From Jeotgalibacillus sp. R-1-5s-1 (GTDB lineage Bacteria; Bacillota; Bacilli; Bacillales; Jeotgalibacillaceae): a DNA stretch of 64,000 nt. Made by a program: the position numbers and the translations under genes. Below, piece by piece: positions 25,393 to 32,545 of this stretch. Within the stretch, counting starts at the first letter, position 1. Every line of letters begins with the position of its first letter. The notes below the pieces were generated by a model. It searched no databases, was not told the DNA's origin, and worked only from the letters and a program-made list of their open reading frames with translations. The stretch lies in assembly GCF_004405105.1 (NCBI RefSeq), contig NZ_SORW01000021.1, forward strand, positions 43,489 through 107,488, written 5' to 3'.

Positions 25393-26391
25393 ATGAATAT
25401 TACGATTTATGATGTGGCACGCGAAGCGAACGTATCCATGGCGACCGTGTCACGTGTCGTGAACGGAAATCCAAATGTAAAACCTGCTACAAGGAAAAAA
25501 GTACTGGAGGTCATTGACCGTCTCGGTTACCGCCCGAATGCGGTTGCGAGAGGGCTTGCCAGCAAAAAGACGACAACGGTTGGGGTCATCATACCTGATA
25601 TTTCTAACATCTTTTTTGCTGAGCTTGCCCGCGGAATTGAAGATATCGCAACGATGTATAAATACAATATTATTTTAAGTAACTCTGATCAGAATGAAGA
25701 AAAAGAGCTTCATCTGTTAAATACGATGCTAGGTAAGCAGGTAGACGGCATTGTCTTTATGGGAGGAAATATTACCGAGGAGCATGTATCCGAGTTCCAG
25801 CGTTCTCCTGTACCGATTGTGATAGCGGGTTCTGTAGAGTCAACGGAACAGACACCATCCGTCAACATTGATTATTATCAGGCTTCAGTGGATGCTGTTA
25901 CATCACTAATCGAAAAAGGTCACAAAACAGTGGCATTTGTAAGCGGACCTTTTCACGACACGATTAATCGCGCAATGAAACTTGAAGGTTACAAAGAAGC
26001 GCTGGAAAAAGCCGGACTCACTTACAACGAAGAGCTTGTATTTGAAGGAGATTACACGTATGACAGCGGACTTGAAGCGTGGTCGCGCCTACAGCAGCTT
26101 GATGAAAAACCGACTGCTATTTTTGTTGGAAATGATGAAATGGCGCTGGGTGTTGTTCATGGTGCTCAGGATCAGGGAGCATCTATTCCAAATGATGTGG
26201 AAGTGATCAGCTTTGATAATACAAAGCTTGCACTGATGGTCCGTCCTCAGCTTACATCTGTTGTACAGCCGCTATATGACATTGGTGCTGTTGCGATGCG
26301 TCTGTTGACAAAACTGATGAATAAAGAAGTGATCGAGGATCAGACTGTTATTCTTCCTCACCGAATTGAAGAAAGACAATCAACAAAATAA
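25393..26391 (+). CDS. ccpA: Catabolite control protein A
   Basis: LacI/GalR-family master regulator of carbon catabolite control; with HPr-Ser46-P it binds cre sites. 332 residues. The N-terminal helix-turn-helix and hinge are near canonical: [20 protein letters not shown] at the start, and [16 protein letters not shown] for the hinge helix. A periplasmic-binding-protein-like core follows. Start ATG 25393 follows AAAGGAGAG; the frame extends to 25360 without a better site. It lies upstream of motPS, as in B. subtilis. Likely targets in this window: acuABC/acsA, the methionine gamma-lyase gene and ackA. Confidence 0.96.
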   Translation: MNITIYDVAREANVSMATVSRVVNGNPNVKPATRKKVLEVIDRLGYRPNAVARGLASKKTTTVGVIIPDISNIFFAELARGIEDIATMYKYNIILSNSDQNEEKELHLLNTMLGKQVDGIVFMGGNITEEHVSEFQRSPVPIVIAGSVESTEQTPSVNIDYYQASVDAVTSLIEKGHKTVAFVSGPFHDTINRAMKLEGYKEALEKAGLTYNEELVFEGDYTYDSGLEAWSRLQQLDEKPTAIFVGNDEMALGVVHGAQDQGASIPNDVEVISFDNTKLALMVRPQLTSVVQPLYDIGAVAMRLLTKLMNKEVIEDQTVILPHRIEERQSTK

Positions 26392-26431
26392 ATAAACAAA
26401 GGATATACTTGTCCGATATAATATATAAATG

Positions 26432-26462
26432 AAAGCTCATTTGTTCAGTCAAATGAGCTTTT
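26432..26462 (+). terminator. Hairpin between ccpA and motP
   Basis: AAGCTCATTTG / CAAATGAGCTT, 11-bp arms, short T run. Possibly a partial terminator allowing some read-through to motPS. Confidence 0.65.
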
Positions 26463-26507
26463 ATGCTCTTATTACATAAATAAATTCATGAACGGGGAGT
26501 ATTGATG

Positions 26508-27311
26508 ATGAAAAGGTATGACTGGATTACACCAATTGGGGTGATCGCCGGTGTTCTACTAGTTGGTCTGGCGATTTTTTGGAACAGCGGAAGAGACGGG
26601 TTTGCTTCGTTTTTTCATTTACCATCCCTTTTAATTGTGCTTGGCGGCGTATTTGCTGCTTTGCTTGTCACGTTTCCTGCTTCATCTCTGAAAAGGTTCG
26701 GATCTGTCAGCCTGCAGTCGTTCAGGAGGTCACCCGATCAGATTCATGAGATCGTATCCCTATTTGTCAAACTGTCTGAAATTGCGAGAAGAGATGGTTT
26801 GCTTGCTCTTGAAAAGGAGATGGTGGGGATTAAGGATCCTTTTATTAAAAAAGGGATTTATCTTGCGATTGACGGTGTGGAAGGAGATACAATGGTTGAT
26901 ATTCTGCAGGCGGAACTCCAGTCTCTTGAGGAGCGCCATAAGGTAAATCGCAGAATGCTCGAAAAAGCAGGGGATTATGCACCTGCATGGGGAATGATCG
27001 GTACGTTAATCGGACTCGTTCTCATGCTACAGGATTTAAATGATCCTGCAGCGATTGGACCAAATATGGCGATTGCTCTTTTGACAACCTTTTATGGGGT
27101 GCTGCTGGCGAATCTGGTGTTTAATCCGATGGCAGGCCGGCTCGCACAGAAAACCGAAAAGGAAATTTTTCAGAAGCAGATGATTATAGATGGTGTTATT
27201 GGTGTACACCATGGACAGAACCCGAGAGTGCTTGAAGAACAGCTTTCTGTTTATTTATCTGAACAGGATCGTGCAAAAGGTGAGATTCAGGCGGAGAAGG
27301 CAAATGGCTAG
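26508..27311 (+). CDS. motP: Flagellar stator protein MotP (Na+ type, MotA family)
   Basis: 267-residue MotA/PomA-family stator subunit with four membrane helices: two near the N-terminus (about 7-26 and 35-55) and two in the C-terminal part (PAWGMIGTLIGLVLML and AIALLTTFYGVLLANLVF). The cytoplasmic loop between them holds the torque-generating charged residues. Paired with MotS it forms the sodium-driven stator; Na+ specificity is inferred from position after ccpA, the motPS place in Bacillus. ATG 26508 is 8 bases after GGGGAG; two earlier in-frame starts are close to that site. Confidence 0.92.
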   Translation: MKRYDWITPIGVIAGVLLVGLAIFWNSGRDGFASFFHLPSLLIVLGGVFAALLVTFPASSLKRFGSVSLQSFRRSPDQIHEIVSLFVKLSEIARRDGLLALEKEMVGIKDPFIKKGIYLAIDGVEGDTMVDILQAELQSLEERHKVNRRMLEKAGDYAPAWGMIGTLIGLVLMLQDLNDPAAIGPNMAIALLTTFYGVLLANLVFNPMAGRLAQKTEKEIFQKQMIIDGVIGVHHGQNPRVLEEQLSVYLSEQDRAKGEIQAEKANG

Positions 27312-28026
27312 AAGAGTCAGATTTAACAAAATGCCGGATACTGAAAGTCAAGCGCCAAAGTGGATGGTGACTTTTGCTGATTTTACCCTTTTGATTCTCG
27401 TATTCTTTATTCTTCTCTTTTCAATCTCGCAGGTAGATCAGCAAAAATTCGAGTCAATTTCACAATCTTTCCAAAATAATGGAATTTTTGATCAATCTGA
27501 CTCTGTTATCCCTTTTGATGAGGAATGGCTTGAAGAGGAGATCAGAGAAGATCAGGAGCTTGAGAGCCTTTATGCTGAAATCAATTCCTTTCTCGATTCG
27601 AATGATTTAGGGGAGATGGCAGAGGCCTCCCAGACAGACCGTGGAGTGGTTATTGTTTTGCAGGAACAGGTGCTGTTTAATTCAGGGGAGGCGGATATCC
27701 TGTCTGAAGCGATTCCGCTGCTTGAAGGAATCGGGCCCCTTTTAGAAGGCATTCCAAACTTCGTAAGAATAGAAGGACACACGGATAATCGGCCGATTCA
27801 AACTGAAGTTTACCCATCAAACTGGGAACTTTCAGGCGCAAGGGCTAGCAGTGTAGTGCGTTATTTCATCAATGAGCACAGCCTGTCTTCAGATCGATTT
27901 TCAGCTGTTGGATATGGTGATACAAAGCCGGTTGCACCGAATGATGGCCCTGCAAACTGGGCACTGAACAGACGTGTGGAAATCGTGATTCTGAATCAGT
28001 ATTTAAATGAGGGGGAGGACTCCTGA
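27304..28026 (+). CDS. motS: Flagellar stator protein MotS (MotB family)
   Basis: 240 residues. A single membrane helix near the N-terminus contains the ion-binding Asp in WMVTFADFTLLILVFF, followed by a plug/linker that is strongly acidic. A C-terminal OmpA-like peptidoglycan-binding domain follows (IEGHTDNRPIQ, NWELSGARASSVVRYF, GYGDTKPVAPND, NRRVEIVI). It anchors the stator to the wall. It overlaps motP by 8 bases, so translation is coupled; the start ATG 27304 has GGCGGAGAAGG upstream. Confidence 0.93.
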   Translation: MARRVRFNKMPDTESQAPKWMVTFADFTLLILVFFILLFSISQVDQQKFESISQSFQNNGIFDQSDSVIPFDEEWLEEEIREDQELESLYAEINSFLDSNDLGEMAEASQTDRGVVIVLQEQVLFNSGEADILSEAIPLLEGIGPLLEGIPNFVRIEGHTDNRPIQTEVYPSNWELSGARASSVVRYFINEHSLSSDRFSAVGYGDTKPVAPNDGPANWALNRRVEIVILNQYLNEGEDS

Positions 28027-28063
28027 TTTTTAAACCGTGCCGATTCATTCGAAATCTCCAAAA

Positions 28064-28098
28064 TAAAAAACAAGAGCGCAGTTCAGCTCTTGTTTTTT
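28064..28098. terminator. Bidirectional terminator between motS and acuC
   Basis: AAAAACAAGAGC / GCTCTTGTTTTT around an 8-nt loop. On the minus strand the stem overlaps the last codons of acuC. Confidence 0.88.
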
Positions 28099-29276
28099 AT
28101 TTTTAAGATAGGATAAAGTGCTTTTTCTACTGTTTGTCTGTTTTTCTCAGAAATTTCTCTTTTTCTCGGGATCTCCTGGCAGACTCCTTCAGGATCACTC
28201 CACGTTTTCATAAGTGGAACAGGTGATTCGCCCTGCCATTTATCGAGCCAGGATTGAGGAATGTGATCGCTCTCCGGAACGGCACCCGTCATTTCCATCC
28301 AGATTCTTGACCATGCACGCGGAACAACCCGCCAGATATCATAACCACCACCGCCGACGGCAATCCATCTGCCATCGCAATATTCATGTGCCAGTTCATG
28401 GGCAATCCTTGGAATCTCCTCATAGGTGCGGATGGTTGAGGAAAGGTGCGTCAGCGGATCCAGACAATGTGCATCTGCCCCGTTTTGAGTCAGGATGATA
28501 TCAGGTTTGAAAAACTCAATCACTTTCCTGAAGGATTTTTCATAAGCTTCTATAAATGAATTATCCTCCGTAAAAGCGTCCAGCGGGATATTAAAAGAAT
28601 ATCCATAACCCTTCCCGTGACCTCTTTCATTTACAGCTCCGGTACCGGGAAATAAATATCTGCCGGTTTCGTGTATGGAAAGGGTGCAGGAGGACGGATC
28701 GTCATAAAACGACCATTGAACTCCATCACCATGATGCGCATCGGTATCAACATACAGCACACGGGCATTGTACTTCTGCTGCATATAACGGATGGCAACA
28801 GAGCTGTCATTATAAATGCAAAAGCCCGATGCTTTTCCTCTGAAACCGTGATGCAGCCCGCCGCCAAGGCTCAATGCATGCCGATAGCGGTTTTCCATCA
28901 CTTCATCAACAGCTGTCAATGTGCCCCCGACCAGCATTGCGCTGGCTTCGTGCATATTTTTAAATACAGGTGTATCTTCTGTTCCCAGGCCGAAATTATC
29001 AGCTTTATCTTTTGAAAGTTCTCCACGCCCTGCAAGTTGCACAGCTTTTATATACGCCGGATCATGCACAAGGGCCAGCTCTTCATCCGTTGCTGATCGT
29101 GGAGGGATGATGTCCTCATCATTAATAAAACCGGAATCCCTTAATAGATCCAATGTCAGCTGGAGTCTTTTCTGATTGAATGGATGATCTGCTGAAAACC
29201 GGTAGTTTAACAGTTCATCAGAATAGATGAAAACAGAATCTCTTTTTACAGTGGATTCGTTGGCAGATTTGGCCAT
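28083..29276 (-). CDS. acuC: Acetoin utilisation protein AcuC, protein deacetylase
   Basis: 397-residue class I/II-like histone-deacetylase fold enzyme; B. subtilis AcuC removes the acetyl group from AcsA and reactivates it. Zinc and catalytic motifs are visible: GGGLHHGFRGKASGFCIYND, DTDAHHGDGVQ and NGADAHCLDPLTH, with GGGGYD near the C-terminus. It overlaps acuB by 31 bases; the ATG at 29276 is the only plausible start before the conserved RDSVFIYS block. Third gene of acuABC. Confidence 0.93.
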   Translation of the reverse strand: MAKSANESTVKRDSVFIYSDELLNYRFSADHPFNQKRLQLTLDLLRDSGFINDEDIIPPRSATDEELALVHDPAYIKAVQLAGRGELSKDKADNFGLGTEDTPVFKNMHEASAMLVGGTLTAVDEVMENRYRHALSLGGGLHHGFRGKASGFCIYNDSSVAIRYMQQKYNARVLYVDTDAHHGDGVQWSFYDDPSSCTLSIHETGRYLFPGTGAVNERGHGKGYGYSFNIPLDAFTEDNSFIEAYEKSFRKVIEFFKPDIILTQNGADAHCLDPLTHLSSTIRTYEEIPRIAHELAHEYCDGRWIAVGGGGYDIWRVVPRAWSRIWMEMTGAVPESDHIPQSWLDKWQGESPVPLMKTWSDPEGVCQEIPRKREISEKNRQTVEKALYPILKIKNKS

Positions 29277-29893
29277 AATACTTCATGCCCTTCTTCTCGC
29301 AGATCATCAATGACGGACATCGGATTCATTGTCTGAACGCGGAATACTAATATTTTATAAGATTCATCCTGTTTATACGGATAAACGAGAACACTGTGAA
29401 TATTGGAATGGTTTTTTCTGATAATACCTGCCACTTCATAGAGCATGCCCTGCTTATTCGGAACCTTTACTTCAATCTGTGAGCCCGGCTGCGTTGCGCC
29501 TGTTAATTGAATAAGTGTATGTAAAATGTCGGTCTCTGTAATCAACCCGACCAGCTTGTCTTCGCTGACGATCGGAAGACACCCGATTTGTTCTTCCATA
29601 AAAGTGACAGCGACTTCTTCAACGAAGTCAAGAGGATGTCCGGTTATGACAGGTGTTGTCATCATATCCAGCACCTTGGTTTGAAAAAGCTTTTCACGAT
29701 TTTCAGTTTGAAAAGGAGACGGGGAAAATTCTTTAATATCCCGATCCGTGAGAATTCCTACAACTTTTTTGTTCACATCGATCACAGGAATGTGACGGAT
29801 TTTTTCCTTCGACATTAATTCGATTGCCTCTTCAAGCGTTGAGTCCGGAGCCAGCGTATGAACATCACGGACCATCATATCTTCTATAATCAT
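29246..29893 (-). CDS. acuB: AcuB, CBS-pair and ACT-domain protein
   Basis: 215 residues: two CBS modules (about 1-60 and 75-130; MVRDVHTLAPDSTLEEAIEL and MTTPVITGHPLDFVEEV), then an ACT-like domain (about 138-215, VPNKQGMLYEVAGIIRK). Such proteins sense adenine nucleotides or amino acids. In B. subtilis acuB is in the acetyl-CoA synthetase control operon, but its exact biochemical role is open. ATG follows AGGAGGG. The gap to acuA is 15 bases and its end overlaps acuC. Confidence 0.92.
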   Translation of the reverse strand: MIIEDMMVRDVHTLAPDSTLEEAIELMSKEKIRHIPVIDVNKKVVGILTDRDIKEFSPSPFQTENREKLFQTKVLDMMTTPVITGHPLDFVEEVAVTFMEEQIGCLPIVSEDKLVGLITETDILHTLIQLTGATQPGSQIEVKVPNKQGMLYEVAGIIRKNHSNIHSVLVYPYKQDESYKILVFRVQTMNPMSVIDDLREEGHEVLWPNLPTNPL

Positions 29894-29908
29894 GCAGAAG
29901 CCCTCCTG

Positions 29909-30541
29909 TTAATACATAAATCGATTCATAAACCGAAGCTGATCAAATCTTTGAATGGATTCCGGATCGACTCTCTTTCCGATACGTGCCATCAGACAGT
30001 TGGCAGGGTGTGAGCTGATTTCAGGATCATCGGTAGCATAATACTCAAGCCCGCCGGCATTCATCATTTTTTCCATCACTTTACGGTAATCCCATACGTT
30101 TAAGCCTGTTCCTTTTAAATCCCAGTGCCAGTAGTACTCGGTTGTAATGACAATATAATCTTCCATCGCATCATCCATCATTGATACACGCAGCAGGTTC
30201 TTTCCAACGGATGCTCCGCGGTATTTCGGAATGACTTCAATCGCACCAAGTTCAATCAGGTTTTCCATTTTTCCCTGCGACCATCGCTCGAGCGGGTCAG
30301 GATAGAGGTATGTGACATACCCGACGATCGTGTTATGTTCCCGTGCAATAATGATCCGTCCTTCAGGAAGGTCGGCGATCTCAATCAGTGCTTTATGCTG
30401 CTGGGCAGGAGGACGGAAAGCGACCAGATCCTCGTGAAATTCCATTTGAGCCAGCTGATCTTTAGAAATCGGTCCTTCGATCACAATCGTTCCTTTAGCA
30501 GTTTTTAATTCCTTTGCGTTATACAGTTTTGGATGGTCCAT
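29909..30541 (-). CDS. acuA: Protein acetyltransferase AcuA
   Basis: GNAT-fold acetyltransferase, 210 residues; in B. subtilis it acetylates AcsA on Lys549 and switches it off. The acetyl-CoA loop can be placed at PKYRGASVGKNLLR. First gene of acuABC, divergent from acsA, its target. A cre site (30594-30607) overlaps the likely -35 region, with -10 TATAGT at about 30571-30576 on the minus strand. Start ATG 30541 follows AGGTGACAG. Confidence 0.93.
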   Translation of the reverse strand: MDHPKLYNAKELKTAKGTIVIEGPISKDQLAQMEFHEDLVAFRPPAQQHKALIEIADLPEGRIIIAREHNTIVGYVTYLYPDPLERWSQGKMENLIELGAIEVIPKYRGASVGKNLLRVSMMDDAMEDYIVITTEYYWHWDLKGTGLNVWDYRKVMEKMMNAGGLEYYATDDPEISSHPANCLMARIGKRVDPESIQRFDQLRFMNRFMY

Positions 30542-30593
30542 CTGCTGTCACCTACATTTCATAAGTATCCTACTATACAGCATACCCCAATCA

Positions 30594-30607
30594 TAAAAGC
30601 GCTTTCA
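30594..30607. promoter_or_regulatory. CcpA-binding cre site between acuA and acsA
   Basis: On the minus strand TGAAAGCGCTTTTA; matches TGWAANCGNTNWCA at 13 of 14 positions. It sits over the acuA promoter -35 region and about 100 bases upstream of the acsA start site. Confidence 0.75.
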
Positions 30608-30665
30608 ACTTAAAACTGAATTTCGCTTCCTTTCGACAAATGACGTTCACGTAATATTAAAAAAA

Positions 30666-30694
30666 TTGAGAAAAATAGTGAATTGTACTATACT
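30666..30694 (+). promoter_or_regulatory. Sigma-A promoter of acsA
   Basis: TTGAGA, 17-base spacer, TATACT (30689-30694). Confidence 0.7.
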
Positions 30695-30726
30695 GGTAAA
30701 GAACTTGCATATAGGGGGACGACGAG

Positions 30727-32445
30727 ATGAAATTGGAAGCGCTACCATCAGTTAGAGGGAACTATAATTTGCAGGATTATGAAGCAGCAGCCCAGTCGTT
30801 TGACTGGAAAGAAGCGGAGAAGTATTTTTCGTGGCATCAGTCAGGAAAAGTCAATATGGCCTATGAAGCCATTGACCGCCATGCTGAAGGGGAACGGAAA
30901 AACAAAGTTGCACTTTATTACCGAGATGCGAATCGTAATGAAAAATATACGTTCAGAGAAATGAAAGAGCTGACAAATAAGGCGGCTAACGTGCTGAAAA
31001 GTCAGGCTGATATTGAAAAAGGGGACCGTGTTTTTATTTTTATGCCGAGATCACCTGAGTTGTATTTTGCCCTGCTGGGGGCGTTAAAAATCGGAGCGAT
31101 TGTCGGTCCGCTTTTTGAAGCATTTATGGAAGGTGCTGTAAGAGACCGTCTGGAAGACAGTGAGGCGAAAGCGATCATAACAACGCCTGAGCTGCTTGAG
31201 AGGATACCGGTTGATGCATTGCCGCATCTGAAGCATGTACTGGTCGTCGGGGATGATGTAAAAGAAGAAGGTAAATACATAGACTTTAATAAACATTTCA
31301 ATGCAGCTGACCGTCAATTCCAGATAGAGTGGCTTCAGCTGGATGACGGACTGATTTTACATTATACTTCGGGTTCAACAGGCAAACCAAAAGGGGTTCT
31401 GCATGTTCAGCGTGCAATGCTCCAGCATTATCAGACAGCTAAATGGGTGCTTGACCTTCGCGATGACGATATTTACTGGTGTACAGCAGACCCGGGCTGG
31501 GTGACAGGAACATCCTATGGAATTTTCGGACCGTGGCTGACTGGAACCACTTCAGTTATCGTTGGTGGAAGGTTCAGTCCGGAAGCCTGGTATCAGACGC
31601 TTGAAGACTTTGAAGTTACAGTATGGTACAGTGCACCGACTGCTTTCCGTATGCTGATGGGAGCGGGAGATGAGCTTGTTAAAAAGTATAATCTGTCTGC
31701 ACTCCGTCACGTCCTGAGCGTTGGAGAACCGCTGAACCCAGAGGTAATCCGTTGGGGAATGAAAGTGTTCCAGCACCGTATTCATGATACGTGGTGGATG
31801 ACAGAGACAGGTGCACAAATGATCTGTAACTATCCTGCTATCGATATCCGTCCGGGATCAATGGGTAAACCGATTCCAGGTGTAGAGGCTGCCATTGTCG
31901 ACGACCAGGGAAATGAACTGCCTCCAAACCGGATGGGGAACCTTGCTCTTAAAAAAGGCTGGCCGTCCATGATGCATACGATCTGGAATAACCAGGAGAA
32001 ATACGAATCTTATTTTATGCCGAGCGGCTGGTATGTATCAGGAGACTCAGCCTATATGGATGAAGACGGCTACTTCTGGTTCCAGGGCCGAATTGATGAT
32101 GTGATCATGACATCAGGCGAGCGAGTAGGACCGTTCGAGGTGGAAAGTAAGCTGGTCGAGCATCCAGCTATCGCTGAAGCAGGGGTGATCGGGAAACCTG
32201 ATCCTGTTCGCGGAGAAATTATTAAAGCCTTTATTGCTTTGCGTGAAGGATATGAAGCAACGGATGAACTCAAAGAAGAAATCCGCCAGCACGTGAAAAA
32301 AGGATTGTCTGCCCATGCAGCACCGAGAGAAATTGAATTTAAAGACAAGCTGCCTAAAACCCGCAGCGGTAAAATTATGCGACGCGTGTTAAAAGCATGG
32401 GAGCTGGACCTTCCAACAGGGGATCTGTCCACAATGGAGGATTAA
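30727..32445 (+). CDS. acsA: Acetyl-CoA synthetase (AMP-forming)
   Basis: ANL-superfamily enzyme making acetyl-CoA from acetate, ATP and CoA via acetyl-AMP. 572 residues, the same as B. subtilis AcsA. The ATP loop is HYTSGSTGKPKGV and the mid-domain motif WWMTETG. The catalytic lysine lies in the C-terminal PKTRSGKIMRRV at residue 549, exactly the number of the Lys acetylated by AcuA in B. subtilis. Divergent from acuABC with its own promoter and a GGGGG ribosome-binding site. Activity is thus controlled by acetylation and probably by CcpA. Confidence 0.96.
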   Translation: MKLEALPSVRGNYNLQDYEAAAQSFDWKEAEKYFSWHQSGKVNMAYEAIDRHAEGERKNKVALYYRDANRNEKYTFREMKELTNKAANVLKSQADIEKGDRVFIFMPRSPELYFALLGALKIGAIVGPLFEAFMEGAVRDRLEDSEAKAIITTPELLERIPVDALPHLKHVLVVGDDVKEEGKYIDFNKHFNAADRQFQIEWLQLDDGLILHYTSGSTGKPKGVLHVQRAMLQHYQTAKWVLDLRDDDIYWCTADPGWVTGTSYGIFGPWLTGTTSVIVGGRFSPEAWYQTLEDFEVTVWYSAPTAFRMLMGAGDELVKKYNLSALRHVLSVGEPLNPEVIRWGMKVFQHRIHDTWWMTETGAQMICNYPAIDIRPGSMGKPIPGVEAAIVDDQGNELPPNRMGNLALKKGWPSMMHTIWNNQEKYESYFMPSGWYVSGDSAYMDEDGYFWFQGRIDDVIMTSGERVGPFEVESKLVEHPAIAEAGVIGKPDPVRGEIIKAFIALREGYEATDELKEEIRQHVKKGLSAHAAPREIEFKDKLPKTRSGKIMRRVLKAWELDLPTGDLSTMED

Positions 32446-32452
32446 TCGTAAT

Positions 32453-32483
32453 AAAAAGAGCGCAGAAATTGTGCTCTTTTTTT
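32453..32483 (+). terminator. Terminator of acsA
   Basis: AAAAGAGCGCA / GTGCTCTTTT (one mismatch), 6-nt loop, then more T residues. Confidence 0.8.
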
Positions 32484-32511
32484 AGTCTCAAATTCAATCT
32501 CACTTCAACAT

Positions 32512-32541
32512 AAAAAGAGACCGCAATTTTGCGGTCTCTTT
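32512..32541 (-). terminator. Terminator of the penicillin-binding protein gene
   Basis: AAAGAGACCGC / GCGGTCTCTTT, 8-nt loop; T run on the minus strand. Confidence 0.88.
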
Positions 32542-32545
32542 CACA

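Noticed and set aside
28671..29015. Open frames on the + strand across acuC
   Set aside because: Antisense shadows of a well-supported deacetylase gene.
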